64,000 nt of DNA, from assembly GCA_963978905.1 (NCBI GenBank), contig OZ022258.1:56094591-56158590 (forward strand), given 5' to 3'. The translations under genes were made by a program, and so were the position numbers. This document shows, piece by piece, positions 34,013-46,289 of this stretch (position 1 is its first letter; the number at the start of each line of letters is the position of its first letter). This DNA comes from Trichostrongylus colubriformis. Its lineage: Eukaryota; Nematoda; Chromadorea; Rhabditida; Trichostrongylidae. The notes beneath the pieces are model-generated. The model saw only the letters and a program-made list of their open reading frames with translations. It made no database searches and was not told the DNA's origin.

Positions 34013-36349
34013 TCAGAATGACCACGGTAATAGAGTACCCTTTAACTTGATGGGTCGTCCATAGAAACCTCATGCATAGAGCGATTCACAACGAAGCTGG
34101 CCAACGCCACTAGACCTTTCGTTGGTCGCACCGAGACCACGTACAAAAAAACCACTAGAGTTCACCGATTAGCCGTGGGGGGGGGAAGCGATATCCATCC
34201 AAGGATAGTACTTAAGAACTATAGGATGGAAGGGAAAAATCAGCTGAAATGAGCTTCTTTCATATCGTACCACCTAGGGACCACATGAAAGTTTGTACTA
34301 CCAATAATGTGGATGAAATCCTCATGTATGGCGCGTCCCGAACCGAGACCGAGATTGGACCTACCTCTGAGAGCAAAATATGTCTGTTGGAGGCATTTCG
34401 GACACAATGGAAATGAATCTTTTTTGCAAAGATCGTATGAAGACCTCGCAACTTCGACTAAAAAATTTTTCGACTGAATTCCTTTGAAATAACTTCTTTT
34501 ATATTGGAATGCGTACAGTTCAAGTAGACATTGGAAGCGGCATCATCGTTTTATCTCGTTCTTTCTCTACTGTTACACTGCTCTGTACTCCCTTCAGTGC
34601 CCTATTGCAATTTGCCGAATTTACCCCTTCCAGTGTCTTTAAATGATTTATTCTGCCATTACGAAGATCATGAAAAACTTCCCCATCCGTGTACGAATGC
34701 TTGGTGCGGTTCGCACACAGTTCAATGCGTCTCATCATATGAGTCATGGAGCAATGAGGCATCGAAAACTTATCCACAGCAGAAGGTGCAAAAATTGTCC
34801 CGCTCCTTGGTCGAAAATAAAAGTAGAAGTGTTGAAGAGAAAGCGGATTGAAGTAAAAACTCTGAAATGGAAATTTTATCTATTTATTTATTTGATATGT
34901 CAAAAAACAAAGAGGCAGATATTTGCAGGAAGAATGCTCTAGAATGAAAATGAGATCAAAAGAAAGGAAAAGAGAGAAACAAGAAATCAACCTAACAGAG
35001 AAAGCATACCTGATGGCTTGCTGGAGCAGAAGGCAGCGCAAGGGTCAAAGGTCAGTGCATGCGATTCGAAAAAAATGCTCCAACGAAGAGACATGCTTTC
35101 GGTTTTTTTTTGCTTCAGTAGGCATCTCCAACACTCCAGCGGTAGCAGTGCGAGACCTTCGTACCTATTGACTTTGCATATCTACAGTTTATCCGCATCA
35201 GAGACTTATTGATCGCACGCGCGTGGGTCGGTGTTGCGAGAGGGTCATACGCAGCACATGTCACGCTTGCTCACAGACGTGGTTTGCCTCGACGGCCTTT
35301 TTGGCTCTGTTAAGTCGCTTGCCCCACCGCACCCCTTACCGTTTGTATCGACCAGAAGCGTATTTATTGAGTCATTCTACAAATCATGTCATTTTTCAAA
35401 TGAAAATTTTTGTCATAGACTTAAATTTTTACGGCGTGCCATGCATCATTCGGAAGAGATGTGTCTGTTTATGGATAGGTATGTTCAATTTTCTGGGTGT
35501 GTCACAATGAGACTGATTTCAGACTGGCGAAGTGGCAGGACAAAAATGAAAAAACCGGCAATTAATTAAAACAGTCTATTTTGCTTCGACAAGTCAATCA
35601 ATCATATATCTCGCACTTGGTCACCATCTTTTCCTGAAGTTTCTGTTTATTGGTTAATTGTCGAGTGATAAGTGGGATGAAAGTTAAAAGGAGGGATAAC
35701 AAGTTATGAGATAAGCTCGCTCCCCTTCCGAATTCGGTATTTTCGCCACTGTACGATGAGTCTTGGTGTTTTTTGTCGAATTTGGAGAAGAAATATATCC
35801 GTGGCAGTACACTAAAATGGTGTGAAGCTAAGAAGAATTATGATTAGGAAAGAGGACAAATTACTGACCGAATCTATTGATTTTACTGTTGAATTACCAT
35901 GGCTTTAGAGTCGCAGAGTACAGTTTACTGACCCCCCACCCCCATCCACTGGATTTAGGTAGGTGGAGAGATGTAGGGGAGTACATTGTCTCTGCATCTC
36001 TAACGCTATGGTTAGACCGCAAAGGGGTCATAGTGCTAACCAAGCCGGCTTAGAATTTTGCAACGAGACGATTCCGATGGAAATACGTTTTTTATCTCTG
36101 ACCTATGTATGCCTAAGCCTGAAGGGAGGGGATACTCTTTCCCTAGCAAATACGCGTAAATGGTTGTTCAGTCTAATTGAAGAGGATTTCTCGTAATATA
36201 CTGGTAGAAGAATAATTAACTCATTCTCTTTGTTAGACAGCTGTATCCAAGCAGAAAATAAGCTTTAGAGCGCCTATAAGCAAACATTGTGCGTCAGCTA
36301 GCTTTGTCGAGGGCCCCCTAACCCCAACATCACCCAAAGTTCAATTGTA
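34013..36349. other. Intergenic or intronic sequence without a recognisable gene
   Basis: Only short ORFs. The poly-G tract near 34176 and the block around 34550-34640 (CGTTCTTTCTCTACTGTTAC, CCCCTTCCAGTGTCTTTAAA) recur in altered form near 48845-48930, so at least part of this is repeat. Confidence 0.4.
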
Positions 36350-37025
36350 TTAGGTTGATCGGAAAGTTTTGATAGGGTTCAGATTTTTTCTATTACTCAG
36401 CAAGTAATGCAGGCTAATCAACAATATAATAACCATCGTTAGTTATAACATTGTCCCACCTAAAGAGCAGGTCAGCGATTTTCTTCTTCCAGAATTAGGT
36501 GGATTAGGAGTCAAAGAAGTCACCGACCACTTGTTTAAGGTGTCGATTTTTTTGCTAGGAAAGCCTCAATGGGCCGGAACAAGTGGTAATCTGAGGGGGC
36601 AGTATCAGGTGAATAGGGTGCATGTGGAACCGTGTCCCAACCTAGCTCCTCCAATTTTGCACGGGTCTCTTTACCTATGTGAGGGACCCGTGCAAAATTG
36701 GAAGAGCTAGGTTAGGACAAGGTTCCACATCCGTCCTATACCCCTGATACTGCCCCTTCAGATTACCACTTGTTCCGGCCCCCTAAGGCTTTCCTAGCAA
36801 AAAAAATTCGTCATCTATGACCACCTTGGACAAGTGGTCGGTGACTTCTTTGACTCCTAATTCTCCTAATTCTGGGAGAAGAGAATCGCTGACCTGCCCG
36901 TTGGGTGGGACAATGTTATAACTAAAGATGTTTATTGTATTGTTGATTAGCCTGCATTACTTGCTGAGTTGTAAAATAAAATAGAAAAAATTCTCAACCC
37001 TATCAAAACTTTCCGATCAACCTAA
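36350..37025. mobile_element. Palindrome made of two inverted mariner 3' ends, TA target duplication
   Basis: 676 bp with arms of about 325 bp. Ends TTAGGTTGATCGGAAAGTTT and its reverse complement, each next to TA. The centre is GCACGGGTC..GACCCGTGC near 36688. On the minus strand the left arm reads [20 protein letters not shown]. On the plus strand the right arm reads the same C-terminal block plus LPVGWDNVITKDVYCIVD, with a few changes, ending in the terminal repeat. These are the last third of a mariner transposase, including the third catalytic aspartate region. Neither arm has the first two thirds, so it cannot encode an enzyme. Confidence 0.85.
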
Positions 37026-40000
37026 TAAGTACTCGACTGACCCTTCATGCATAATCCTTGATTCAAATCGAAATCGCAGGCAAAGTAACAGTGAAACTTG
37101 AACTTGGCACAACAGAAAAATCATTCCGAATAATTCGTAGAGCAGTGTTGAAGAATTCGATAGGAAAAAGTTTATTATATTGGACGCCACTATCCCACGT
37201 CAGCGCTTTCGAAAAAGTAGGCAACACGATCATATTGATGGAACTTGTATAAAAGGTCGTGGTTTGGTATGAGACACATGGTGATTGAATTTCCCGAAGT
37301 GAAAGGCAATTATTGATTCTTGCCAGCCTGAAGCTAGGCCACATTTTACAAGTCCAGAAACGTCACAGTATCATCTTGCAATGCAGAGGAATTTATTTCG
37401 AACGATGTGTGACATAATGTACAATCTTATGGTTTTATAGGATCTGTCCGTTTCAAAAACCGACATTACAATATGTACAGTAGCGCTCAAAAGTCTTTGG
37501 TCAAATAGTTCTTCACTTGGGCTTTTCACTCGTAACTAATTACGACTGGACCGATCTAAGAGAAATTTTAGTATGTTGTATTTGGAAACACTGCATGCTA
37601 AATATACTATTTTAACGTCAACGGTGTAAGTTACGCGGTTAAATGCAATGTTTTGTTTTTGGAGTGCCATCCTTATGCCGTCCCGCTGTGCCGCTTTCAT
37701 CGAAAGTCGTGGTTTTTCTACAGATTATTGACGTTTTCCAAGGCTTGCTAGTCTTATTTTTTGTAAAGAAAGCCGTTTTTCTTGAGTCAGCCTTTTCCTT
37801 TTCTCCGGTGGTTTTGTAGCAAATTCTAAAAAAACCATGAAAAGTGTCAAGCAGCACTCAAGTAGGGGGAAATGTTGACAGTAGGTTCAGGCACCACATA
37901 TTTTGAAAGCATGCAGAAATGAAAAATGGAACAATAAAGAGGTTACGAGCATTAATGATATGGTTAATTAAAATTTTGTCAAATTTGGTCAAGTAGAAAA
38001 AACGTTATGATAAAAAAGTGTTTGGCCGAAGACTTTTGAGCGCTACTGCATATATTCATCCTGTCCTGACTAACGTACCCACTATGAGGTGCAAAGTTGT
38101 ATAGGTGGTCTGAGGAATGGTTAGCGTGCGCTGCAATGATAAGAGTGCTAGAAATGTAACATGATAAGCTCAAGGGGTGACTAAATCTACCTTTCTGCTG
38201 AAAAGAGGACCTTATAAAGGTTCTGTGGTTTGAATTTTGGAAGGAACTCCATTGTCTCTCATAAAAATCAACTTATAAGACACCTCATAACATAGCTGTC
38301 GAGAGTAATACGGCTGTTGTTGTGTTTTCTGTGTGTTGTTTGTTTTTGTGTTGTCGATGCCTGTTGTTGTCCCCTTGTACGACCCCTCGATCTCCTCCAC
38401 CCCCTTCGATCTCTTCGTGATTACTTGGCTCATTGGAGTAGCAGAGACATTCATCGATTGAACTCTTACAATGATATTTCCATTTTCATATACTTGTATC
38501 TTATTGACTTTTTGCCATGGAATACAGCAGCTTACACACATCTTTAGCATCAACGAATCCGTTAGTATTCGATATTGCCCACTATTCATGCAACCATTCT
38601 GAAGGTTGGAGACTCATATTGAAGTCAGTGAAAGGGATAATTTGGGATGAATGTGAAAAGATTGCTGAATATGAAAGCTGAGGTGTTCAGTAGTATGAAT
38701 GTGAAGAAAAATGGATTGAAACAGTCAATAACCCGAGAAATAAGATTCTCTTCCTGCCTCTACTTCTGAAAAAGAACGAGCTGTGATGAAAAAAAGGGGG
38801 GGGGGGGCTTGGTCGGAAGTTGGAGCTAGATGCCTCCTTCTCAGAGGCGCTCCTTTCACGTACATAGAGTTTTGCAACATCTCGTCTTCCCAGACCGTTA
38901 GCTTTTATATGGGTGTTTTACATTAAGAGTTCTCATTACCTTTATTACCCCTATCACTGCCTTTGAGGAGTGGTTAATAATGTTGAAAAAATGTCATAGG
39001 AAACCAAAAAATACAAAAACACAAAAAGAACTGCCCCTGTTGCCTTTTCTGCAATCTTTGATAGTCCTCGAGTATACATTAGCTTTCGTTTCGTTTTGAC
39101 ACTGCGTACTGCATTTGATATCATACCCTATATATATTATATAAAAGTAGGGCAAAGTCATGGGCTTCACTTGTAGGGTGAAGCTCGCAGTGCATTTGGT
39201 AACTAACTGTCAAAATACCACCAACTGTATAATAAGGGAAACATAGGTGCTAAAATGTTGTAAGCTATTGTATACTAAGGGAAAGTCTTGTGCGAAGTGA
39301 AAAACACAAAGATCTATAGGTTCCTTCGAAATAATTGTTCAAAAGTTGCAGAAGACTATCAGTGGAACATTGGTATCTGGTTATGACTGTAGTGACTCGA
39401 TAATGGCTACCCACTGGCACTTTGAGGCAGTAAAGTGATTAAACTGGTTTGTGATGTCACCATGTGGTGGAGCCTGACAGGGTGAGTTCAGAGACATGTA
39501 CTTTTATAGATAAAAGTTGTTTACAGAAAGTGTTATAATAAAAAAACAAAAAAAGCGGATGCGCATTTTCTGAATTTCTTTTTCAACTTTCAGAGCGGGT
39601 ATTGTATTTATTGTGGCAGCGGAAGCCAAGGGCGATTCTATAATATATGGTGCACACTCTCTGCCAAAATCAGAAGTAAAACATTATTTAAAAACAACAA
39701 TTAGAACAAAAAATGAAAACAATTAAAACATCTTGAACATATTCGTAAAAACAATAATTCATTACAATATGTTTACACTAACAATACCCGTAAGTAAAAA
39801 AACACCAGCGAAAGAATGCAGTAAACACATAGAACTTAGGTAGATCACATGGAAAGCTCGAAGCACATTTTCTACGGCAGTCAACGCTTTCGCCCGTCTT
39901 CAATAGGGTATTCGTGCCAAAACCTCGAACTCAGAATGGTTAAGAAAGGGCATCTCACCTACTCCTGCCTTTTGTAAATCGTGAAACTTTTGACAGAAAT

Positions 40001-40750
40001 CCGGTGTGGTGGAACGGTGCATGTATTGCTCCCACTGTCTGACTAATCGCACTCAGCTGGTGCTAGCGTGCTGAAATGAGAACTTCAAGTTAGTGTGGGA
40101 GAAATAAGTGCAACTATGAGCACACGATATCTCGGATCCGCATCCTACGACTGTTGTTCGGGAGCTGACCTCTTCCTAGCTTAGAGGTGGTATTCTAGTC
40201 GGCTACCACACCTCTTACCTGAAATCTTGGTATTCCCGACAATTCAACCGAGTGTGAAGTAAACGTGAAGTATGAAGCCGCTGTATTGGGTGGTGCAAGA
40301 AAGAAAGGAAAGCAAGGTCACTAACTCGAAAAAATACCTTTCGCATACCATCGAGTACGTGTACACGCCCTCTGCATGTTTGAAGGGGTTGATGCAACCG
40401 TAAGGGCACCTAAGCCACTCAGCTGGGAGCCTTGCTTTGTCCTCGTTAACTCGGCCACCGATAGTCATAAGACCAAAACGCATTCAGAAGACGTCGCCAT
40501 GAAGAACCGAAGGTTTTCCAAAATTAAAATCACCACCGATTATTCGTCTAAGCTTATCATCCATTTACAGAGAACTTTCTTTCCAAATCTTATTTTCTCA
40601 ATATCCCTGCGCCTTTTGCTACTGTTTCTTATTAGTGCAATAACCATAGGAAAGGACGTTTTTATCACAGCTGAAGGGTACCTATCGGGACTATTGACAA
40701 GTAATCTTGTCCTATGTCATCAGGGAGTATTTCATGTGGTAAAAGGGAGT
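37026..40750. other. Stretch without a recognisable gene
   Basis: A minus-strand frame at 38212-38589 (125 codons, T/Q/N-rich) and other short ORFs show no family resemblance. Positions 39690-39930 match 51250-51510 (ACACTAACAATACCCGTAAGT, CAACGCTTTCGCCCGTCTTC), so a dispersed repeat end lies here. A poly-G run starts at about 38797. Confidence 0.4.
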
Positions 40751-41220
40751 TTCAGTACGGGATTCACCTTCGACCACACCTTCTAGATAGGTGAACATTG
40801 CCGGAAACATTGGTAGAACAAGTCAATGAATAAGCCGAAATATCGACATCAATACCACAGTTTGCAAAAGGTGAATTCTTTTTTGATATAGTATAAGAAA
40901 CTGGTGAAAGTACTGGAAGGAATGAGCATTGTACACTCCGAACCCGTTTCAGTCCCGGTAGAGGCCTGAGTCTAAGGGTTCTCCACACATTGTCTATGTG
41001 CTCTAGATGTCGGGCAGGCTGAGCCGACACGGCGTTGTGAACGCCACATGTGCCGACTTACTGTAGACAATGTCAAAGGGGTCAGGCCAGAAAGACGTGA
41101 ACAGTGATTTCAGGAGCTGTTTCGAGGAATTCAATTTCTTAAATGCGCATTGCTTGGTAAATGGACTTTACGCAACACTGAGCAGAGAAACATGTCCGTG
41201 ACCTGACTTTTGAAACATAC

Positions 41221-41352
41221 CTTCAAGGATACCATTCCGAGGTAACTCGGTTTTATTAGAATTGGTGATATTGCCAAGCATGTGCTCAGTGCACCTTGCA
41301 TCGTTGGCCATCCAATGTTCAAGAAGGCGTCTTCCAATTTCTCACAAGGAGT
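41221..41352 (-). pseudogene. PTR-C segment matching PTR-B exon 55672-55541
   Basis: 44 codons, open and the same length as PTR-B: TPCEKLEDAFLNIGWPTMQG, ALSTCLAISPILIKPSYLG. Acceptor TTGTAG, donor GTATGT. Confidence 0.8.
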
Positions 41353-41440
41353 CTACAAGTTTGCTCGATTTTTAGCAAGTTTTCTAGAGCTTTCTCGTCG
41401 CTTGATTGGAAGTGTGATTGATAGATCTAAAATTTCATAC

Positions 41441-41569
41441 CGGCGCTTTTACTAGGTAGTAGTAATAGCTGATATGAGCGGAAATATCGACACTGAATTC
41501 GATCGACATTAATAGAGAAGCCATTACCGTATCGATACCAACACCCCATAAGGAGAGGATCCCGAACAC
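41441..41569 (-). pseudogene. PTR-C segment matching PTR-B exon 55913-55782
   Basis: 43 codons, open, one codon shorter than PTR-B: FGILSLWGVGIDTVMASLLM then [17 protein letters not shown]. Acceptor GTTCAG, donor GTATGA. Glycine to glutamate in the GxxxD motif would be expected to damage transport. Confidence 0.78.
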
Positions 41570-42008
41570 CTGAACATTTCAATTGATGTGTGTTGCTGAA
41601 TGAGGAATCCAGACATATTGAATAGGTGTACCACTGGGGCAGAAAGTTTGCGGCGTGCCGTCAGATGCGCAACTCGATGGGTGCAAGCGAGACACACTGT
41701 ATTTGTTGGATACTGTAGCGTTTTCGGTGTCCATTGCCTCATATCAGGCGTGAACGCCTTTGGACTCTTCTCTAATTACAGCTCTCCCAACTTGTCCCCC
41801 CCCACCCCCCCCCCCCGCTCACCACACGCGACCACATCCATGATCTACAGTTTTCACATTACCCTCTTATTTCACTTTTTTCGAGATTTCTACTCTTTTC
41901 CACCTCTATTTCTCGGTCTGTAGAAGATCGCCAGTGCATTGTTTTGGAGAGGTGGAGCCATAACGGCGTCTCTCATTGTCCCCGCTGAGCATTCTCATTC
42001 GAAGCCAC

Positions 42009-42162
42009 CCAGGAATCGAGCCTAGTAGACTGAACATGGCAGCAAATAGAGACCACATCGGGTATGAGAACGATGAACCCATACATCATTCTTTTTTTGG
42101 AGAAACCCATACAAATGGCTTCCGAACAGTGTTTGCCAGGTCACGTCACCAAGTGCATCAGT
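42009..42162 (-). pseudogene. PTR-C segment matching PTR-B exon 60447-60310, rearranged
   Basis: Recognisable at DNA level (TTTGTATGGGTTTCTCC.., TTCTCATACCCGATGTGGTC, GCTGCCATGTTCAGTCTACT) but net +16 bases and out of frame. The GTGAGT donor of PTR-B is replaced by GTGGCT. Confidence 0.7.
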
Positions 42163-43148
42163 CTGGAAAAGCTTCTAAATTATTCATTTTCTATAGTGAG
42201 TGAACTATGATTTTTACAAGGTTGGGTTCCCATAGTACAGGGTATCCCTGAATTATGGGAGCCCAAATGCATGTTTCTTTGCATTCCTCTGTACAGATTG
42301 TCTAGGCTTTTTCTTTTATTTGGTGCCCAGTCGGTGCACAGGATCTTCTTCCACCAGGGTGCATACTTGTTGGGGTGAAGCTCAGGATATTTTTGTGATT
42401 CCAAACCTTTTTCGAATAGACTTCGCAGTCAGTTGCTTCAGCGTTGACAAGCACCACACCGTTCTACTGTTGTTCAATCTAAGAAATTTTCACTGCCTGA
42501 ATAGTTTCAGGCAACCCATTGTGGCCTAGTAGAGTATATCGCGTCGATAGGACGTTTTGATACCTGTAAGCGGGTCCCAGTAAGATAGTTCAATGAGACA
42601 CGCTCATGGTTTCCGTTATTCCCGGCGTAGCGCTTGCGGGAATGTGAACGCTGTAAGACAAAGCATTGGCCTCAATTGTACTCCGGAGCAATACCTGGTG
42701 AGTTGAGCGGCAAAGCGCTTTAGTTTATAGAACCAAACTGCGCTTTAAAAGCGCTGCCGACCCGATCTGTTCGAATTCATTATTTTCCGAGGCGTCCGTC
42801 AAACCTCCCAAAACATGATGCCATCGATCTCCTGCCGGGGTTCTCAATTGAAGGTCTGATGAGTCAGTCATACTAGTATGGAGTCACATAAGATGGCTCT
42901 GAGAAAGATTTGGGAAGGAATGTATGGAAAAACTTACGTTTCAGAAGAGACTTTGAGCTTGCATCCCTGTTGAAGTAGGACAACTCATGGTATGACTGCT
43001 GTGCCTTGTTACACAAATTATGAGCAGTTGTGGATGGGTTGATTTTCCATTTACTCTATTGACGCCAACAAAGTATTGCAATACATTGGCACCCATAATT
43101 TTGAAACACCCTGTAGTTTCCTTCTTGTGTTTTGCTAAGTGATGTTAC

Positions 43149-43252
43149 CTGATCGGCGTATGTACTCCTCCCTGAATATGCTATACTCCGAGATCGGGAT
43201 GCTTTCTACTGATGCACACCATTTTTGAATGAGCGGAAACATTTCACGGTAA
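43149..43252 (-). pseudogene. PTR-C segment matching PTR-B exon 60616-60511, with 2-bp deletion
   Basis: Begins YREMFPLIQKW after a TTTTTTCAG acceptor, then loses the frame after a 2-base deletion relative to PTR-B. The GATCAG end and a GTAACA donor remain. Confidence 0.75.
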
Positions 43253-43284
43253 CTGAAAAAAGAAAAGGAGAATACAAGGATAGT

Positions 43285-43780
43285 GTCTTTGGCACAGAGC
43301 AATGCTCTTGAAATGCGCCGGCATTTAGACTGTCTCCGGAGGCACTCGAATTCACAATGTCTTACGGAGGCTGGTCACTTCCACGTGACTACGATACCGA
43401 GTAACGCTTCACGCTTTGCGCCGGCAAGTTGCGGCCGTGTTTACAGTCAGCGAGGTAGAGTGGCTTGGGGTAAGTGTAGAGTTGACGCAGGAAATGAGCA
43501 GGGTGGCACAGACGGAGTGGCAGGGACACACGCCACCTCGGCACCACAAAGTATGAACGCGGGCTAATCGATCTGAAGGATGGCCGAACCGAACGCAGTG
43601 GGCACAGTAACTTGACTCCCGAGAAGGAGACATTATCACTGTAAAGGATAGCTAGGGAGTCTAAAATGCTAGTGCTGGTGTGCTTCCCAGGATAGACGCA
43701 TTGAAAGCTCTCCAAAAAGGCCCAGGCCTGCGACCAGAGCTGTCTCCTTGCAGTGCTCCGCCACAAAGCGAGCGTGTGAT
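43285..43780 (+). repeat. Dispersed repeat, copy 1 (contains a MITE)
   Basis: Colinear with 48955-49290: GGCACAGAGC.ATGCT, GTGACTACGAT.C, CTGAAG..GGC, AAAGGATAGCTAGG.AGT and CCGCCACAAAGC.AGCGTGTGA occur in the same order. The only large difference is a 159-bp insertion at 43405-43563. Confidence 0.7.
43405..43563. mobile_element. MITE with TAA target duplication and paralogous empty site
   Basis: Left end CGCTTCACGCTTTGCGCC; right end reverse complement GCCCGCGTTCATACTTTGTG. TAA flanks both sides (43402-43404 and 43564-43566). The sister repeat at 49 kb reads GGGTAACTGATCTGAAG across the same point with no insert. Body shared with the 12.4 and 14.6 kb members. Confidence 0.72.
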
Positions 43781-43950
43781 GCGCTGCGGGTGACCGCCGT
43801 ACACTTCACAGACTTGCAGCGGTCACCCTCTCCCGTTTAAGTGCGAAACCAAGTATATGTGCAGATATCAGTGAATAGTTTTCCACAACAAAACGTGAAG
43901 GTCCCATTGAACCAACCGCGCCTCTACGAAACTGGTTTGAGGCTGCTCAC

Positions 43951-44098
43951 CTTGAAAGCGTTGTAAAACCTGTTGTGAAGAGAATTGTTGACAGGCAAGA
44001 AGGCTCGTTCAGAGTGCATGCGGTCTCATTGACCCGCATCGTCCCTCTCCAATAAGTGTCCGAGTTGAGAAAGTCCGGGATGTGAGCGTAGGTGAAGG
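43951..44098 (-). pseudogene. PTR-C segment matching PTR-B exon 61148-61001
   Basis: Same length as its PTR-B counterpart (148 bp) and open: FTYAHIPDFLNSDTYWRGTM, NETACTLNEPSCLSTILFTT. Donor GTGAGC is present, but the upstream AG is missing. Confidence 0.75.
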
Positions 44099-46285
44099 TT
44101 ACGTGAAATGTTTACGCTACCCAAGATTTTACACCAGTCAGCAACTGAAGGAAAATCAAATACATCAAGTGGAGTATAGAGGACCATGCCTTCCGCTGAT
44201 GCAAATGTTTGGAGCAAAAAATCGCTCGCAAAGTTGTGAGCAATGAACGAGACCAACATCCATTCATTCATTCTTCAAGTTTTTTAGCTGCCCCATAACG
44301 CCATGTCCGTTAAAGTTGAGCGAAAGTCGTGTTTGAAACCCTTCTTCGGGTTCTTTGTTCGAACACAATTGAGGTGACGCGGAAATCAATCAGTTATTTG
44401 TGGTGTACTGTACCGCGGCATGTGTATGCGTGCGCGATTGCATTCAATCTGACGACAGGGTACTGTGATCAAGCGCCGCGTCGAAAACTTATAATCTTGT
44501 TGAGTAACTAAACCTTTATGAAATCTTATAATCACGTAGGTTATGTTCATGTATGATAAGCTGTCTGCGACTTACCGCTACTGTAAGAATTTGCATCCAT
44601 GGCTTTATAACGAGACGAGCAAGACCTTTCCAGGCACGATCATGGAATTTACCGGCATTTTTGATATATGACAATTCATTGCGTAGGCATCCGCTCCTAA
44701 AAAGTTATAATCAGGTAAGGTCTATTTGGAATATCCCTAGAAGTAGCATCATTATTCCTAAAGGACAAGCAAGCATGCGAATATTAAAAAGTAACGAGAA
44801 ATATAAAATTGAAGAAATAAACAACATCACAAGATTCGAAGAACGTCTCGGTGTTAAGCCACTCAACGTCATATCGGTCGTTAGGATTCATCATGAGGGA
44901 CTGATCAATAGCAATCGGTCAGAGCGATCAATCAATAGAGTCAAGGTTGGGCTAATGCAAATCATCTACTATCACAGAGGGGGGGGGGGGGGGGAGAGGA
45001 AGGATGGGAGTGGAACATGGCCGTTGATAAGAGATGGTCCGCTTTGTTCGTTCAAGCGAGCCCGTCAGTGAAGCGGGCGCTTCCAGCCCAAGCAGCCCTC
45101 ACTGCATTCATACCCGGCGATTACCACAACGCACGGTTCTGCGGTCAATAACTCTGCGCTGGCCATCACCGGCCTGTGTGGTGGAGACCGTCAGGGATAA
45201 GCAGAAAATGAGAGCTGGAAAGACATACTCTCAGTGAACGAACATACCGGTCTAGCAGAGAATGCCTGGGCAGAGCACGCTGCCTCGCGTGTGCTGGGGA
45301 GTTGCTGTGAGGTCGGCGTAATTTTCGACGCTGGCACCGTAACTTAGCCCGTCGTCGTCTGCGTCTACCGTCACTGGCTAGAGTGAAAAGGTAAGGGTGA
45401 GTAAGAGGGTTTTCGGGACCGTATTCCTCTGATGGTTGACCTTTTCATATTGCCAAAACAACTCCTAACGGTGTTTTTGGTGCTATCATCACCATCATCA
45501 TGGCAGTTGCGTGGCTGAACATCAATGGAGGGAGCCTAAGGCAAGATGTGAAGTGTTCACTGTTCTGTGTATTCTGGCAGTGTTCTGTACCTACGTCGTA
45601 GTCTGAAACACTATTTGTGCGTGGGCGGGTATGAAAAGGTCGTCGCACAAATAAAACGAATAGACTCTCTTTATAGATCCAAGTGCATCACGAAAACAAG
45701 TTTACGTTTTGGCAAACAGTGTAATGTCAGCTGTCCACTGAACAGAAACTGCGGGGACGTGGCATTAGGATAGTATTTGGAAAAATTTCTTCGAATACTT
45801 GTGATTAAAGGAACCGTGCGTTGAAAGTGAGTTTCGGGAGACGCATTGTAGGAACAGAAAGCTGCGTAAACAGTCTCACTCCTTGTCTCTGACGGTGACG
45901 GACGTCGAGGCGGGCATTTGCTTTGAGGCTCCGCCCTTGGCCACCACATTGAGGATTTCACTATCAGTCGGATTCCCACCATTTCTCATGAAACTTTGCA
46001 TATTATTAGGCAAATCACCATAAATAAATGGGCAACAGAGAAACTCATTTTTTGTGCACGATTCCTTTGACGGCACGGAAGCGCCTTTTTTCTTACTATA
46101 ATAGGGAGCTCCCTTATTACTTTTGAACATGTTTTACTTCCATCCGTCGTCGATAGTTTTGTATTCCTTGTGAGCAGTGAGAATGAGAATTGCTGCGAAA
46201 AGCATCAACTGGTAAAAATAGCAGATCACAATGGCTGGACTGAATAGATGGCAATGTCTGACGATTGGAATATCCTACTATATGT
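44099..46285. other. Stretch without a recognisable gene
   Basis: A 172-codon plus-strand ORF (44553-45071) is interrupted in sense by a long poly-G run (about 44979-44992) and resembles nothing I know. Positions 45020-45370 are GC-rich. Positions 46150-46285 resemble 370-500 (TCAACTGGTAAAAATAGCAG versus TCAGCTGGTAAAAATAACAA). Confidence 0.4.
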
Positions 46286-46289
46286 AATT

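Larger units (their letters stand above)
41221..44098 (-). pseudogene. PTR-C: decayed second-half copy of a Patched-related gene
   Basis: Five segments in gene order correspond to PTR-B exons: 44098-43951, 43252-43149, 42162-42009, 41569-41441 and 41352-41221. Breaks: the first segment lacks an AG acceptor (CACGTAA instead); the second is 104 rather than 106 bp, a 2-base deletion that shifts the frame; the third has net +16 bases and a lost reading frame. The last two remain open with good splice sites, but the glycine of the GFSVD motif in the tenth helix is glutamate here (SIEFSVD). No exon corresponding to the PTR-B terminal exon was found, nor any first-half exon between 44.1 and 55 kb. 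Confidence 0.8.

Noticed and set aside
40376..40786. 136-codon plus-strand ORF with a hydrophobic LIFSISLRLLLLFLISAI stretch
   Set aside because: No family resemblance; hydrophobic AT-rich chance frames are common here.
40800..40860. Possible extra PTR-C exon on the minus strand (GIDVDISAYS)
   Set aside because: Only about 15 bases match the GFSVDIS exon and the rest differs; too short to call.
44553..45071. 172-codon plus-strand ORF
   Set aside because: It reads through a poly-G tract as a glycine run, has no recognisable domain, and has no splice or promoter context. Treated as a chance frame.
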